Shown one piece after another: positions 41,724 through 50,074 of a DNA stretch of 57,583 bases. Position 1 is the stretch's first letter. Each line of letters begins with the position of its first letter. The position numbers and the translations under genes are program-made. Source of the DNA: an uncultured Treponema sp. (GTDB taxonomy: Bacteria; Spirochaetota; Spirochaetia; Treponematales; Treponemataceae); NCBI GenBank assembly GCA_947165895.1, contig CAMVCB010000002.1, positions 352,155 to 409,737 on the forward strand, given 5' to 3'. The notes under the pieces are model-generated. The model was given only the letters and a program-made list of their open reading frames with translations. It ran no database searches and was not told where the DNA came from.

Positions 41724-42548
41724 ATGAAAAGGATTATTTTACTTCTTTTGTTTTTGTCTGCCTTTACTGTAAAAGTTTTTAGCGGCACTTTTAAGCTTCT
41801 GGGAAGCCAGGAGCTTTTTCATCTTACCTTTGAAAGGGAAGCCCTTATGCTGGGGGGCGGTGCAGCTGTGGCAGGAACTGGTTTTACACTTAAAAATATT
41901 CTTAAAATCAATCAGGATGAATTTAAGGGTGATTTAAAGGCTAAAAATACAATTCCCATGTTTGATCAGATTTTTATGACTTCTTACTCTAAAGGGCTTG
42001 AAGTTACCTGTGATATTGCCCGAATAGGTATGCTTGCGGCACCTGTGGCTCTCTTTGGATTTACCCTGCCTAAGGAAGAATGGTTTACAATCGGAACTAT
42101 GTACGCAGAATCTATTTTGTGGACTTACGGACTTACAGAGATTCTTAAGGTCTGCGTGGACCGTGCCCGTCCTTACATGTACTATGACGGCGCTCCTTCC
42201 AAAGCTCTGGAAAACGGGGACTGGAATAATTCATTTCCTTCGGGTCATACTTCCATGTGTTTTGCGGCTGCGGCTTTTTCAAGCTATGTTTACGCAATGT
42301 ATAACCCGGATAATAATATGAAGTGGGTAATTACCGGCGCAAGCTTTGGCCTTGCTGCGACTGTGGGGGCGCTTAGAATTGCGGGCGGGGCACATTACTT
42401 TACTGATGTTTTTACAGGTGCTTTGATTGGAACTGTGAGCGGCTTTATAATTCCATGGATTCATACAATCCAGCCGCGGCCTAAGAAAAACCGGGGACTT
42501 GAAGCTGTAGTCAGCCCTGCCGGATTTTATTTTACCCTCAGAAAGTAA
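41724..42548 (+). CDS. PAP2-family membrane phosphatase
   Basis: 274 residues. Signal or first membrane helix at 1-20, and further hydrophobic helices. All three phosphatase motifs are present: KVCVDRARPY (~150), FPSGHTSM (catalytic His) and RIAGGAHYFTDVFTGALIG (second His and Asp). The family removes phosphate from undecaprenyl pyrophosphate, phosphatidic acid or lipid A; the substrate here is not decided by sequence. TACAAT lies 7 nt upstream of the ATG, again suggesting a very short or absent leader. Divergent from the sensory operon. Confidence 0.9.
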   Translation: MKRIILLLLFLSAFTVKVFSGTFKLLGSQELFHLTFEREALMLGGGAAVAGTGFTLKNILKINQDEFKGDLKAKNTIPMFDQIFMTSYSKGLEVTCDIARIGMLAAPVALFGFTLPKEEWFTIGTMYAESILWTYGLTEILKVCVDRARPYMYYDGAPSKALENGDWNNSFPSGHTSMCFAAAAFSSYVYAMYNPDNNMKWVITGASFGLAATVGALRIAGGAHYFTDVFTGALIGTVSGFIIPWIHTIQPRPKKNRGLEAVVSPAGFYFTLRK

Positions 42549-42613
42549 GTCCTGAGCTTTTTCCTGATTTTTTCTTATAGATTATTTCTTCTCCTCTCGT
42601 TAATATTTATGCT

Positions 42614-44134
42614 ATGAGTATTGATATATTAAAGTTACAGAATGGCAGTGACGTTCGAGGCGTTGCTCTGGAAGGTGTTGAAGGGGAGCATGTGAATCTT
42701 ACAGCTTCCATTGCTTTTAGAATCGGCTTTGCATTTGTAGAGTGGCTGTCTGGAAAAACTAAAAAATCTGCAGACCAGCTTCGTATTGGAGTGGGAAGAG
42801 ATTCCAGAATTTCCGGCCCGGATTTATTAAATGCCCTTTCCTGCGGTATCTCTGCTGCGGGTGCTAAAGTTGTAAACTGTAATATGGCGACTACTCCTGC
42901 CATGTTTATGTCAATCGTTTTTAATCAGACAAAATTTGACGGCTCTGCAATGATTACTGCAAGCCATCTTCCATTTAATAGAAACGGAATTAAATTTTTT
43001 AATGTTGACGGCGGCCTTGAGCACGAAGATATTACTGATATCCTTAAGATTGCCGCAAAAATTCCGGAAGGAGATGCTGATGCCGCTCTTTCAAAACCTT
43101 GCGCAAAATACGAAGAATTTGATTTGATTTCCCTCTATGCTGATTATCTTAAAAATAAAATTAAGGATGGAATCGGGAAGGGGGATAAACCTCTTTCTAA
43201 GCTTCATATTGTTGTAGACAGCGGAAACGGTGCTTCGGGCTTCTTTGCAGATAAGATTCTTGCTCCTTTGGGTGCAGATGTAAGCGGAAGCCAGTTCCTG
43301 GAACCGGACGGAAGCTTTCCTAATCACATTCCAAACCCTGAAAACAAGCAGGCAATGGAAGCAATCCGTTCAGCGGTTTTGAAGAACAAGGCTGACCTTG
43401 GCTTGATTTTTGATACTGACGTTGACCGCATGAGTGCCGTTTTGAGCGACGGAAGCGAAGTAAACCGCGATTCAATCATCGCCATGATTTCTGCAATCCT
43501 GGCTCCTGAATACCCGGGCAGTACAATCATTACAGACAGTGTTACTTCTGACCGTCTTACTTACTTTCTTGAAGAGGTTCTCGGCCTTAAGCACCTCTGC
43601 TATATGAGAGGCTACAAAAACGTAATCAACAAGCAGAAGGAGCTTAATGCAAAGGGCATCGTTGCCCCTCTTGCCATGGAAACTTCCGGTCACGGGGCTT
43701 TGAAGGATAACTTCTTCCTTGATGACGGTGCCTTCCTTGCTGTAAAGCTTGTGATTGCCCTTGCAAAAGCCGCAGAAGAAGGAAAGAAGCTTGACAGCCT
43801 TATTGAAAAGCTGCCTCCTTTAGTTGAAGAAGGTGAGTACCGCTTTAAGATTTCAGGTGATGATTTTAAGGAATATGGAAACAAGGTTCTTGAAGAATTT
43901 AAGGCCCGCGCAAAGGCTGCCGGCTACACAATGCCTCAGTCTTATGAGGGTGTCCGTCTTTCATTTAAGGGGGAAGATGTTCAGGGCTGGATTTTGCTGC
44001 GGCTCAGTCTTCATGACCCGGTTATGCCTTTGAATATTGAAGGCGCCCGCAAGGGAGATCTTGCAAAGCTTGTTAAAATTGCAGGAAAGCTTACTGACGG
44101 TTTTGACCGCCTTGACAGAAGCTGTTTGAAATAA
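42614..44134 (+). CDS. Phosphohexomutase (phosphoglucomutase/phosphomannomutase)
   Basis: 506 residues of the alpha-D-phosphohexomutase superfamily, interconverting hexose 1- and 6-phosphates for glycan or cell-wall precursors. Four signature regions are present: phosphoserine loop MITASHLPFNRNG (S117), metal loop FDTDVDRM, sugar loop METSGHGALKDNFFLDDG, and the C-terminal phosphate site VQGWILLRLSLHDPVMPLNIEG. Sugar specificity (glucose or mannose) cannot be assigned by eye. The ATG is preceded by TAATATTTATGCT, nearly the same as before sufC; no Shine-Dalgarno. Shares a bidirectional terminator with the convergent S41-4 gene. Confidence 0.92.
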   Translation: MSIDILKLQNGSDVRGVALEGVEGEHVNLTASIAFRIGFAFVEWLSGKTKKSADQLRIGVGRDSRISGPDLLNALSCGISAAGAKVVNCNMATTPAMFMSIVFNQTKFDGSAMITASHLPFNRNGIKFFNVDGGLEHEDITDILKIAAKIPEGDADAALSKPCAKYEEFDLISLYADYLKNKIKDGIGKGDKPLSKLHIVVDSGNGASGFFADKILAPLGADVSGSQFLEPDGSFPNHIPNPENKQAMEAIRSAVLKNKADLGLIFDTDVDRMSAVLSDGSEVNRDSIIAMISAILAPEYPGSTIITDSVTSDRLTYFLEEVLGLKHLCYMRGYKNVINKQKELNAKGIVAPLAMETSGHGALKDNFFLDDGAFLAVKLVIALAKAAEEGKKLDSLIEKLPPLVEEGEYRFKISGDDFKEYGNKVLEEFKARAKAAGYTMPQSYEGVRLSFKGEDVQGWILLRLSLHDPVMPLNIEGARKGDLAKLVKIAGKLTDGFDRLDRSCLK

Positions 44135-44143
44135 AAAATCAAT

Positions 44144-44188
44144 AAAAAAATCCGAAGCCTGTAATATGTCGGCTTCGGATTTTTTTTA
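44144..44188. terminator. Bidirectional intrinsic terminator (phosphohexomutase / S41-4)
   Basis: AAAAAAATCCGAAGCC, an 11-nt loop, GGCTTCGGATTTTTTT: perfect ~16-bp stem including A/T flanks, functional in both directions. It separates two convergent genes. Confidence 0.92.
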
Positions 44189-44199
44189 AGGACTAAGTG

Positions 44200-46080
44200 C
44201 TAGTTAAAATTTCCAGGGTATTTTTCCTTGAGTCTTCTGTAAAGATTTGCGTAACGGCATTCTCCTGAATAAAAATCATCGTAAGAAATTTCATAATCTA
44301 CAGGGACTCCGGCATCTATGCAGATGTAATTTCCATTAGCATCCAGAGCGCACATTTCTGCTGAAGCGGATGTTTTGAAAATGGCGCCGTCTGAGCTTTG
44401 TGTTTGCTTAACAATTCCACCACCGCCTCCGCTCTGCTGTCCTACTACAGGGATATTCAGCTGATATTTACACACTGAAGGGAAGAAGTTTCCGCATGAG
44501 AATGAATAGCCGCTGGTCAGAATGTAAAAGTTGTAGTTCTTTTTTATTGATTTATAATGCTGAGTTGTTTCTATATTACAGTAAAACTTTGCAATGGAAT
44601 TATCCAGATGATTTTTTTCAGCCAGATAAAAACGATCAGGGTCTTCCAGATAGCAGAGGGCAAGCATACATTGCAGTACTGCGCCGCCATCGTTACAGGA
44701 AAGGTCTATGACTACATTTTTGACAGTAGCATCATATTGTTTTATGTCTTCAAAGGCTTTTTCAAAAAATGCATAGGTGTTTAATGCTGCAAGCCCTTCT
44801 AAAGAAGTTGCACTTCCGGGGTTATTATTTTTAAAGCCGTCAAAACTTATTATTGCCATCTTGTTTTCCTGGCCTTCGCTTATATAAAAGAGTCCTTCAC
44901 TTCCACCTGCAGTCTGGCGGCGTAGTTTCATCTCTTTATAGATGCTGTCAAGCGATCTGTCTCTTGGGCCCTGTACTGATTTTGCAAACGTATAAAATTG
45001 TGAAAAGGAAGAATAATTCTGATAGAGGGAAGGTTCGTAATAACCTGTGTGTCCGTCGTCAATATAATTTACTAAAAATTTTACCAGGGCTCTGTCATAA
45101 ACAGCAGTGTCGGTGGAAACAAGGTCAAAACCAAGTCCGGCTTTAAAAATACTGTCATTTATATAGGCTCCGATATTGTCTTTCCCAATCTTACTTCGCT
45201 GATCTTTTAAACAATAGTTAAGATCAAAGAGAATACAGAGATTCCTGTAGTTGTATTCAGCCTTGAGTCTGCTTCTTGTGGACTTATATTCTCTTCCATA
45301 ATTATAGCCCCAGAATACTGCATTTGATTTGTCGTTTGGAGTAAAATAAAGATAATAATCCTGACTATTGAAGCTGCACACAGTATAACGAAAGCAGGTG
45401 TCAGCAAGAACTTGAAAAGGAATAAAAAGAGATTTTTCCGGTAAACCATATTCTCTTCCATCAAGAAGAAACATTTTAAGTCCGTAAGCTGCAAGATTGA
45501 TGCTGGTTCTTTCCTTTTCTTTAGCATAGCATGTATTACCACTAAATTTTATTTGTGGACAGGATGAAGATGCCTGTTTAACTTCGCTATAATATAAGCA
45601 GCCGATTCCATTTGCAAGTGTATTGGTATTTGTTATTATGCGGGTAAAATTATCACTGTAAATGGTCTGATTTTTTACGTCAAAATACAGGGTATCGTCT
45701 TTGATTTCTGCAGGATAGACAGTTCCGGCTTCCGGCTGGTAATACTTGTAATAATACAGACCTTCACTTTCTTCAACGGGGCCGTAATTATATCCGCGAA
45801 AATTAATATAGGCCAGAAGCTTTGCAGCATCTTCAAGATAGAGAAAAGGAATGTCTTCCCAGCCTTCAAGATTATATGTTTTGACTGTGTTTAAGGCTTT
45901 TCCATCATCCCCGTAAAGATAGGAGTCAAAAGCTTTTGAAATACCGCCTGCCTGCGGAAACTGATAGCCGCTTCCAACTATATTGTCATCATCAACCTCA
46001 TTTACGCAGGCTGAAAAAAGAAGGCCGGCGCAGAGGGCAAAAGTCATGAAAATAATATTTTTTCTAAAGAAAAGTTTCAT
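44200..46080 (-). CDS. S41-family protease lipoprotein, divergent copy 4
   Basis: 626 residues. Lipoprotein signal with Cys25 in LLFSAC. S41 motifs are kept: DDGHTGYYE (His), VVIDLSCNDGGAVLQ, SGYSFSCGNFFPSVC (Ser) and GQQSGGGGGIV; the final DVPVDYEISYDDF corresponds to the DVDV/I...DF end of copies 1-3. The N-terminal half has diverged. No array or promoter directly upstream: it lies 28 nt after the beta-barrel gene on the same strand and is presumably transcribed with it. Gene order relative to its barrel partner is reversed compared with S41-1 and 19820. Confidence 0.85.
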   Translation of the reverse strand: MKLFFRKNIIFMTFALCAGLLFSACVNEVDDDNIVGSGYQFPQAGGISKAFDSYLYGDDGKALNTVKTYNLEGWEDIPFLYLEDAAKLLAYINFRGYNYGPVEESEGLYYYKYYQPEAGTVYPAEIKDDTLYFDVKNQTIYSDNFTRIITNTNTLANGIGCLYYSEVKQASSSCPQIKFSGNTCYAKEKERTSINLAAYGLKMFLLDGREYGLPEKSLFIPFQVLADTCFRYTVCSFNSQDYYLYFTPNDKSNAVFWGYNYGREYKSTRSRLKAEYNYRNLCILFDLNYCLKDQRSKIGKDNIGAYINDSIFKAGLGFDLVSTDTAVYDRALVKFLVNYIDDGHTGYYEPSLYQNYSSFSQFYTFAKSVQGPRDRSLDSIYKEMKLRRQTAGGSEGLFYISEGQENKMAIISFDGFKNNNPGSATSLEGLAALNTYAFFEKAFEDIKQYDATVKNVVIDLSCNDGGAVLQCMLALCYLEDPDRFYLAEKNHLDNSIAKFYCNIETTQHYKSIKKNYNFYILTSGYSFSCGNFFPSVCKYQLNIPVVGQQSGGGGGIVKQTQSSDGAIFKTSASAEMCALDANGNYICIDAGVPVDYEISYDDFYSGECRYANLYRRLKEKYPGNFN

Positions 46081-46108
46081 TTAAATCCTCCGAAAGTTCC
46101 TGAAAAGT

Positions 46109-46762
46109 TTAGAATGTCCAGCAGGCGCCAAGGGTCGGCGTAAAAATAATGTTTCCCCTTAAGTTCTGGGAATTGTCATAATCTCTTCCGATTTTACTTC
46201 CATTTTTCCATAAAGTTCCTCCGTCAATAAAGCGGAGGGCGCAGGAAGCAGAAAGTGAAAGCTGGTCAGTAAGGAAAAAACGGGCCAGAACTTCTGCTCC
46301 GATACCTGCAAAGAGGGCATCATCTGTCTGAGTCCAGTCTGCAGTTGCATAGCCTTCGGAAATGGCGGCCTTAAACTCTTTTTTGTAAGAGAAGCGGAGC
46401 CAGTCGAGGGAAAGGGAGCCAAGAGCCGCTAGAGTCAGCCTTTGGCTGAGGGGAAATTCATAGCCGGCTCCAAGGACAAGGTTCATTCCAAAGCCTTTTG
46501 CTGTGGCAGATTCGCCATTAAGGGTAAAATCTTTGCTTATAGGAAGACCTGCTCCTATGGCTGCCGAAAGACAGAAGCCGTTTTCTGCAACTCCGTAATA
46601 ACGGGCCTGAAGGGCTGGTTCAAAAATATTCTTGTTTCCGTCATCATTTGCCCTGAGTGATATGCATGGAAATCCTGCTTCCAGACCCAGGTTGTGTTCC
46701 CAGGCGGAAAGAGACATGGCAAATGAAAGAAAAAGAATGAAGGTCAGTGGTGTTTTTTTCAT
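46109..46762 (-). CDS. Outer-membrane beta-barrel protein
   Basis: 217 residues. Signal peptide MKKTPLTFILFLSFAMSLSA, then WEHNLGLEAGFPCISLRAND and about eight amphipathic beta strands, ending ...TPTLGACWTF with the terminal Phe recognised by the Bam machinery. Size fits an 8-strand barrel. The start at 46762 has GGAG nearby; the longer in-frame form begins upstream of the promoter and is rejected. It heads a two-gene unit with S41-4, so it may help display or export that lipoprotein; this is inference from repeated gene pairing. Confidence 0.82.
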   Translation of the reverse strand: MKKTPLTFILFLSFAMSLSAWEHNLGLEAGFPCISLRANDDGNKNIFEPALQARYYGVAENGFCLSAAIGAGLPISKDFTLNGESATAKGFGMNLVLGAGYEFPLSQRLTLAALGSLSLDWLRFSYKKEFKAAISEGYATADWTQTDDALFAGIGAEVLARFFLTDQLSLSASCALRFIDGGTLWKNGSKIGRDYDNSQNLRGNIIFTPTLGACWTF

Positions 46763-46794
46763 AGTTATTCTCCAGTCTATATATTGATAGAATA

Positions 46795-46824
46795 AGGATA
46801 ACCCGGGGAAAGTAAGAGTGCAAG
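46795..46824 (-). promoter_or_regulatory. Predicted promoter of the barrel/S41-4 operon
   Basis: Minus strand: TTGCAC (46824-46819), 18-bp spacer, TATCCT (46800-46795), leading into a ~30-nt leader with a TGGAG ribosome site. No 11-bp repeats here, so this pair is probably outside the array regulon. Confidence 0.55.
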
Positions 46825-46840
46825 AAAAAAACAATATGTT

Positions 46841-46872
46841 AAAATAAAAAGGCCGTCTTTTTCAGACAGCCT
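46841..46872 (-). terminator. Terminator of tRNA-Arg (and of the suf operon)
   Basis: Minus strand: stem AGGCTGTCT/AGACGGCCT (one G-U) with a 5-nt loop, followed by TTTTATTTT. It begins 4 nt after the mature tRNA 3' end. Confidence 0.85.
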
Positions 46873-46875
46873 TTC

Positions 46876-46950
46876 TGATGCTGGACGGGCTCGAACCGCC
46901 GACCCTCTGCTTAGAAGGCAGATGCTCTAATCCAGCTGAGCTACAGCACC
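46876..46950 (-). tRNA. tRNA-Arg (anticodon TCT)
   Basis: Full cloverleaf on the minus strand: acceptor GGTGCTG/CAGCATC (one G-U), D-arm GCTC/GAGC, anticodon stem TCTGC/GCAGA with loop CTTCTAA (anticodon TCT, reads AGA/AGG), T-arm GGCGG-TTCGAGC-CCGTC. Discriminator A. CCA is not encoded, so it must be added after transcription. 28 nt downstream of sufU with no terminator in between. Confidence 0.96.
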
Positions 46951-46978
46951 ATAAGTGAAAAATAATATATCACAAATC

Positions 46979-47455
46979 TTATTTTGTTTCAATACTTGGA
47001 GCTGGCGAAGGTGCGCCGCTTGCCGGTGCAGCTGGCGTAGCCAACATCTGCTTTACAGTTCTCCAGCCCAGCATTGCGCATTTTACGCGGGCCGGCATGT
47101 GGGAAATATCCTGAAGAGCTGCGGCTTCATCAAGTGCTTCAAGCTCTTCGTCTGTTACAGAACCTTTAATCATGCGGTCAAAAATGTCTGCAAGTCTGAG
47201 GGCTTCTTCCTTTGTTTTTCCGATTACAAGGTCTGCCATCATGTCGGCGCTGGCTTGGCTTACGGCACAACCGCTTCCGATAAAGCTTGCGTCAACGATT
47301 TTATCTCCGTCCATTTTGAGCTGCAGTGTGATCTGGTCGCCGCAGCTTGGGTTTACGCCCTCAAGGCAGAAGGAAGGATTTTCCATATTCTGCTTGTGAA
47401 TAGGGTTGAGGTTATGTTCGTTTAATATTTCGCGGTAAAGTTCTTTGGTATCCAA
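46979..47455 (-). CDS. sufU: SufU-type iron-sulfur scaffold / sulfurtransferase
   Basis: 158 residues. Zinc and catalytic Cys motifs of SufU: NPSCGDQITLQL, GSGCAVSQASADMM and ARVKCAMLGWRTVKQML. The ~19-residue SufU insertion (DIFDRMIKGSVTDEELE) that separates it from IscU is present. It takes sulfur from SufS for Fe-S assembly on SufBCD. Odd: a 17-residue Pro/Ala/Ser tail (PAAPASGAPSPAPS). Start is TTG at 47455 (DTKELYREIL), 5-6 nt after GGAGGAT; an ATG further upstream lies within a GC-rich repeat and is rejected. Last gene of sufCBDSU. Confidence 0.92.
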   Translation of the reverse strand: MDTKELYREILNEHNLNPIHKQNMENPSFCLEGVNPSCGDQITLQLKMDGDKIVDASFIGSGCAVSQASADMMADLVIGKTKEEALRLADIFDRMIKGSVTDEELEALDEAAALQDISHMPARVKCAMLGWRTVKQMLATPAAPASGAPSPAPSIETK

Positions 47456-47468
47456 AATTAATCCTCCA

Positions 47469-47562
47469 AATGTGTGCTGTCCGGGGCGTTGCGGGGTGTC
47501 CCCGCTGGGTGGGGTAGCGAGCAACGAAGTGCGAGCGTAGGGCGGGGCTCCGCCCTCCTGCT
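47469..47562 (+). repeat. Dispersed two-hairpin intergenic repeat, copy 2
   Basis: Hairpin GCGGGG/CCCCGC, linker GGGGTAGCGAGCAACGAAGTGCG, then hairpin AGGGCGG/CCGCCCT. It shares the core CAACGAAGTGCG and the hairpin-linker-hairpin order with 31392-31475. It is GC-rich against an AT-rich background and lies between sufS and sufU. Confidence 0.65.
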
Positions 47563-47588
47563 ATTTGCTAACAGCTTATAGCTAACTG

Positions 47589-48830
47589 CTAGTCACTAAA
47601 CCCTGCCCAATGCCGAACCTGGGCGATTTTTTCAAGGAAGGTGTCGACCTCATCTTCGGTGTTGTAAAAATACAGGCTGGCACGGGCTGTTGCTGTCTGA
47701 CCAAGATACTGGCCCAGAGGCTGAGCGCAGTGGTGGCCTGCACGAATGGCAATGTGCTCCTCACTGAGAAGGGTTGCTATATCGTGGGGATGAACGCCGT
47801 CGATTGTAAAGGTTGCAATTCCGCAGCGTTTGCTTCCGTCCTTACTTCCTATGATATTAATATGAGGAATTTTTGTCATGCCGTCAATAAGGCGGGCGCA
47901 GAGGGCGTTGTCATGCTCAGTGATGTAGTCAAGGCCCACTGACTGAACGTAGCGGATTGCGGCTGCCATACCAACGGCGTCGCCTGCGCTTACGGTTCCG
48001 GCTTCAAATTTGTGGGGAACTTCGGCCCAGGTTGCAGTGTCGCGGGTAACGTATTCAATCATTTCGCCGCCGCGCAGGAAAGGATCCATTTCTTCAAGAA
48101 GGGCTTTTTTCCCGTAAAGGGCTCCGATTCCCATAGGTCCGCCAAGCTTGTGGCCGCTCATAGCAAAAAAGTCTGCGTCCATGTCCTGAACGTCCACCTT
48201 GATGTGAGGGGCGGACTGGGCTCCGTCTACAATAAAAATTGCACCGACCGCGTGGGCTGCCTGAGCAATCTTTTTTACCGGGTTAGTTACGCCCAGAACG
48301 TTGCTTACGTGAACTACAGAAACGATTTTTGTGCGCTCATTGATTTTTGAGTTGATTTCTTCGTCGCTGATTATGCCGGTCTCTTTGTCACATTCCATGA
48401 ATACAAGTTTTGCGCCGGTTTTCTGGCATACCATCTGCCAGGGAACGATGTTTGAGTGGTGTTCCATGATTGTAACGCAGATTTCATCGCCGGCTTTAAG
48501 CTTATTGAGGCCCCAGCTGTAGGCAACCAGGTTCAGACTTTCTGAGGCGTTGCGGGTAAATACGATTTCAGAGGCTTCCTTTGCGCCAATGAAAGCGGCT
48601 GTTGTTTCGCGGGCATTTTCGTAGGCAAGGGTTGCGCGCTCGCTCAGTGAATAAAGGCCGCGGAGGGGATTTGCGTTTTCCGTGGCATAAAAGTGAGTCA
48701 TGGCGTTCAGAACGATAAATGGACGCTGGGCGGTTGCCGCAGTGTCAAAATATATCAGGTCTTTGTTTTCTATGGAAGATTTTTCATCAATTGCCTTGAA
48801 AAAAGGAAAGTCTTTTCTGTATTTATTCAT
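47589..48830 (-). CDS. sufS: Cysteine desulfurase, SufS type
   Basis: 413 residues, typical. PLP-dependent enzyme removing sulfur from cysteine for Fe-S clusters. PLP Lys in MSGHKLGGPMGIGALYG, PLP-phosphate and Asp region FIVDGAQSAPH, and active Cys in RAGHHCAQPLGQ, the short group-II loop expected for SufS. Start ATG at 48830 (NKYRKDFPFF) with an AGGGG site; the frame is open 16 codons further but adds nothing SufS-like. A 143-nt gap with a short CCGG hairpin precedes it after sufD. Confidence 0.95.
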   Translation of the reverse strand: MNKYRKDFPFFKAIDEKSSIENKDLIYFDTAATAQRPFIVLNAMTHFYATENANPLRGLYSLSERATLAYENARETTAAFIGAKEASEIVFTRNASESLNLVAYSWGLNKLKAGDEICVTIMEHHSNIVPWQMVCQKTGAKLVFMECDKETGIISDEEINSKINERTKIVSVVHVSNVLGVTNPVKKIAQAAHAVGAIFIVDGAQSAPHIKVDVQDMDADFFAMSGHKLGGPMGIGALYGKKALLEEMDPFLRGGEMIEYVTRDTATWAEVPHKFEAGTVSAGDAVGMAAAIRYVQSVGLDYITEHDNALCARLIDGMTKIPHINIIGSKDGSKRCGIATFTIDGVHPHDIATLLSEEHIAIRAGHHCAQPLGQYLGQTATARASLYFYNTEDEVDTFLEKIAQVRHWAGFSD

Positions 48831-48973
48831 AATAATTACCCCTACCACAGAGTCTTGTGCTCCAATAATCCCGGACAAGCTCCGGTAAGCCTTATCGGGC
48901 CGGTTATTTTGGCATAAACGGCTTAATGTCGCTTGCCTGTCTTATTTCCGCACAAGCCTCTGTTGATCAAACT

Positions 48974-50074
48974 TTATATATTTAAAAATGCGTTAATCTT
49001 TTCCTTAATTTCTTCATCCGGGAGCAAAGAGGCGGCGGCCTGAATCTTTGCGCGGGACATGATTTTTTCGGCTTCGGCTTCGCTGATTCCGCGGCTCTGC
49101 ATGTAAAAAAGAACTTCCTTAGAAAGGCGGCCGATTGTTGCACCGTGCTCTCCTTCTACGTCTTCTTCATCACACAAAATTACAGGAATTGATTTGTTTA
49201 CGGCTTTTGGTGAAAGAAGAAGAACTTCTTCCATTTCATTGCCTTTTGCGCCTGCACAGCCCTTCTTAAAATCGATTGTGCCCCGGTAAGTTTTTGAGGC
49301 TCCGTCCAGAAGGGTGCCGTTTACCTTCATCTGACATTCAGATTTTTTTCCTGTGTGATAAACGATATGATTCATATCCAGAAGCTGGTCTTTTTTACAG
49401 ATGTAGGCAACTTCGCTTGTGAATTTTGATTTATAGCCTTCAAGAATTACGCCGAGTCCTGAATCTACGTGACGGCCGCCAAGCTCAAGCTGGGTAAAGC
49501 GGACTTCAGCTCCGTCCTTTGCGATTACCCCTGTATCATCCAGATGCAGGCTTTCTTTGCCTGAAAGCTGAACCTTTGCAATGTGGATTTTTGAGTTTTC
49601 CTTTGCAAGGATTTTTGCCCGGAAAATTGATTCGGGAGCATTACCTTCGTAAAGAAAAACGACTGTGCTTTCAGAATTTTCTTCCGCAATTATATAAGTA
49701 AGATTTGCCTGACTTTCTTCTTTAGAAAAATTGATGATAAGAGGCTTTTCCTGCTTGCCTGTAATTCTTACGGTTTTAGAATATTTACTGTCTGCAAAAA
49801 GTGCTTCTGCAGGATGATTTTTATCTTCTGTTACAAAATCAAAATGAGGATGACCGTCTGTAAGCTTTGGATTTTTTGCATTAAAAATTCCGCTTGCAAA
49901 GTTCAGTCCTGCGGCTTCGGACGGTGAGCCTTCTTCAACTCTTATTCCCTTTTCCGCATTCAGAATTTCTGCCTGTGCCGGGCAGAAGGCTTCATTAAGG
50001 GTGATTTTGTCGCGGTTTAATTTCATCCAGTTCCAGGTGAGGCTAGGGATTTCGTTTATTGTTATATCTTTCAT
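48974..50074 (-). CDS. sufD: Fe-S cluster assembly protein SufD
   Basis: 366 residues. Beta-helix protein of the SufBCD scaffold; SufB/D C-terminal region clear in YRGTIDFKKGCAGAKGNEMEEVLLLSPKAVNKSIPVI, EGEHGATIGRLSKEVLFYMQSRGISEAEAEKIM. The conserved His of EGEHGATIG is present. The N-terminal helical part is short. The ATG overlaps the sufB stop (TAATG), so translation is coupled to SufB, its heterodimer partner. Confidence 0.93.
   Translation of the reverse strand: MKDITINEIPSLTWNWMKLNRDKITLNEAFCPAQAEILNAEKGIRVEEGSPSEAAGLNFASGIFNAKNPKLTDGHPHFDFVTEDKNHPAEALFADSKYSKTVRITGKQEKPLIINFSKEESQANLTYIIAEENSESTVVFLYEGNAPESIFRAKILAKENSKIHIAKVQLSGKESLHLDDTGVIAKDGAEVRFTQLELGGRHVDSGLGVILEGYKSKFTSEVAYICKKDQLLDMNHIVYHTGKKSECQMKVNGTLLDGASKTYRGTIDFKKGCAGAKGNEMEEVLLLSPKAVNKSIPVILCDEEDVEGEHGATIGRLSKEVLFYMQSRGISEAEAEKIMSRAKIQAAASLLPDEEIKEKINAFLNI

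Noticed and set aside
47456..47524. Upstream ATG for sufU
   Set aside because: Lies in the dispersed GC-rich repeat and upstream of the GGAGGA site; the TTG at 47455 has correct spacing.
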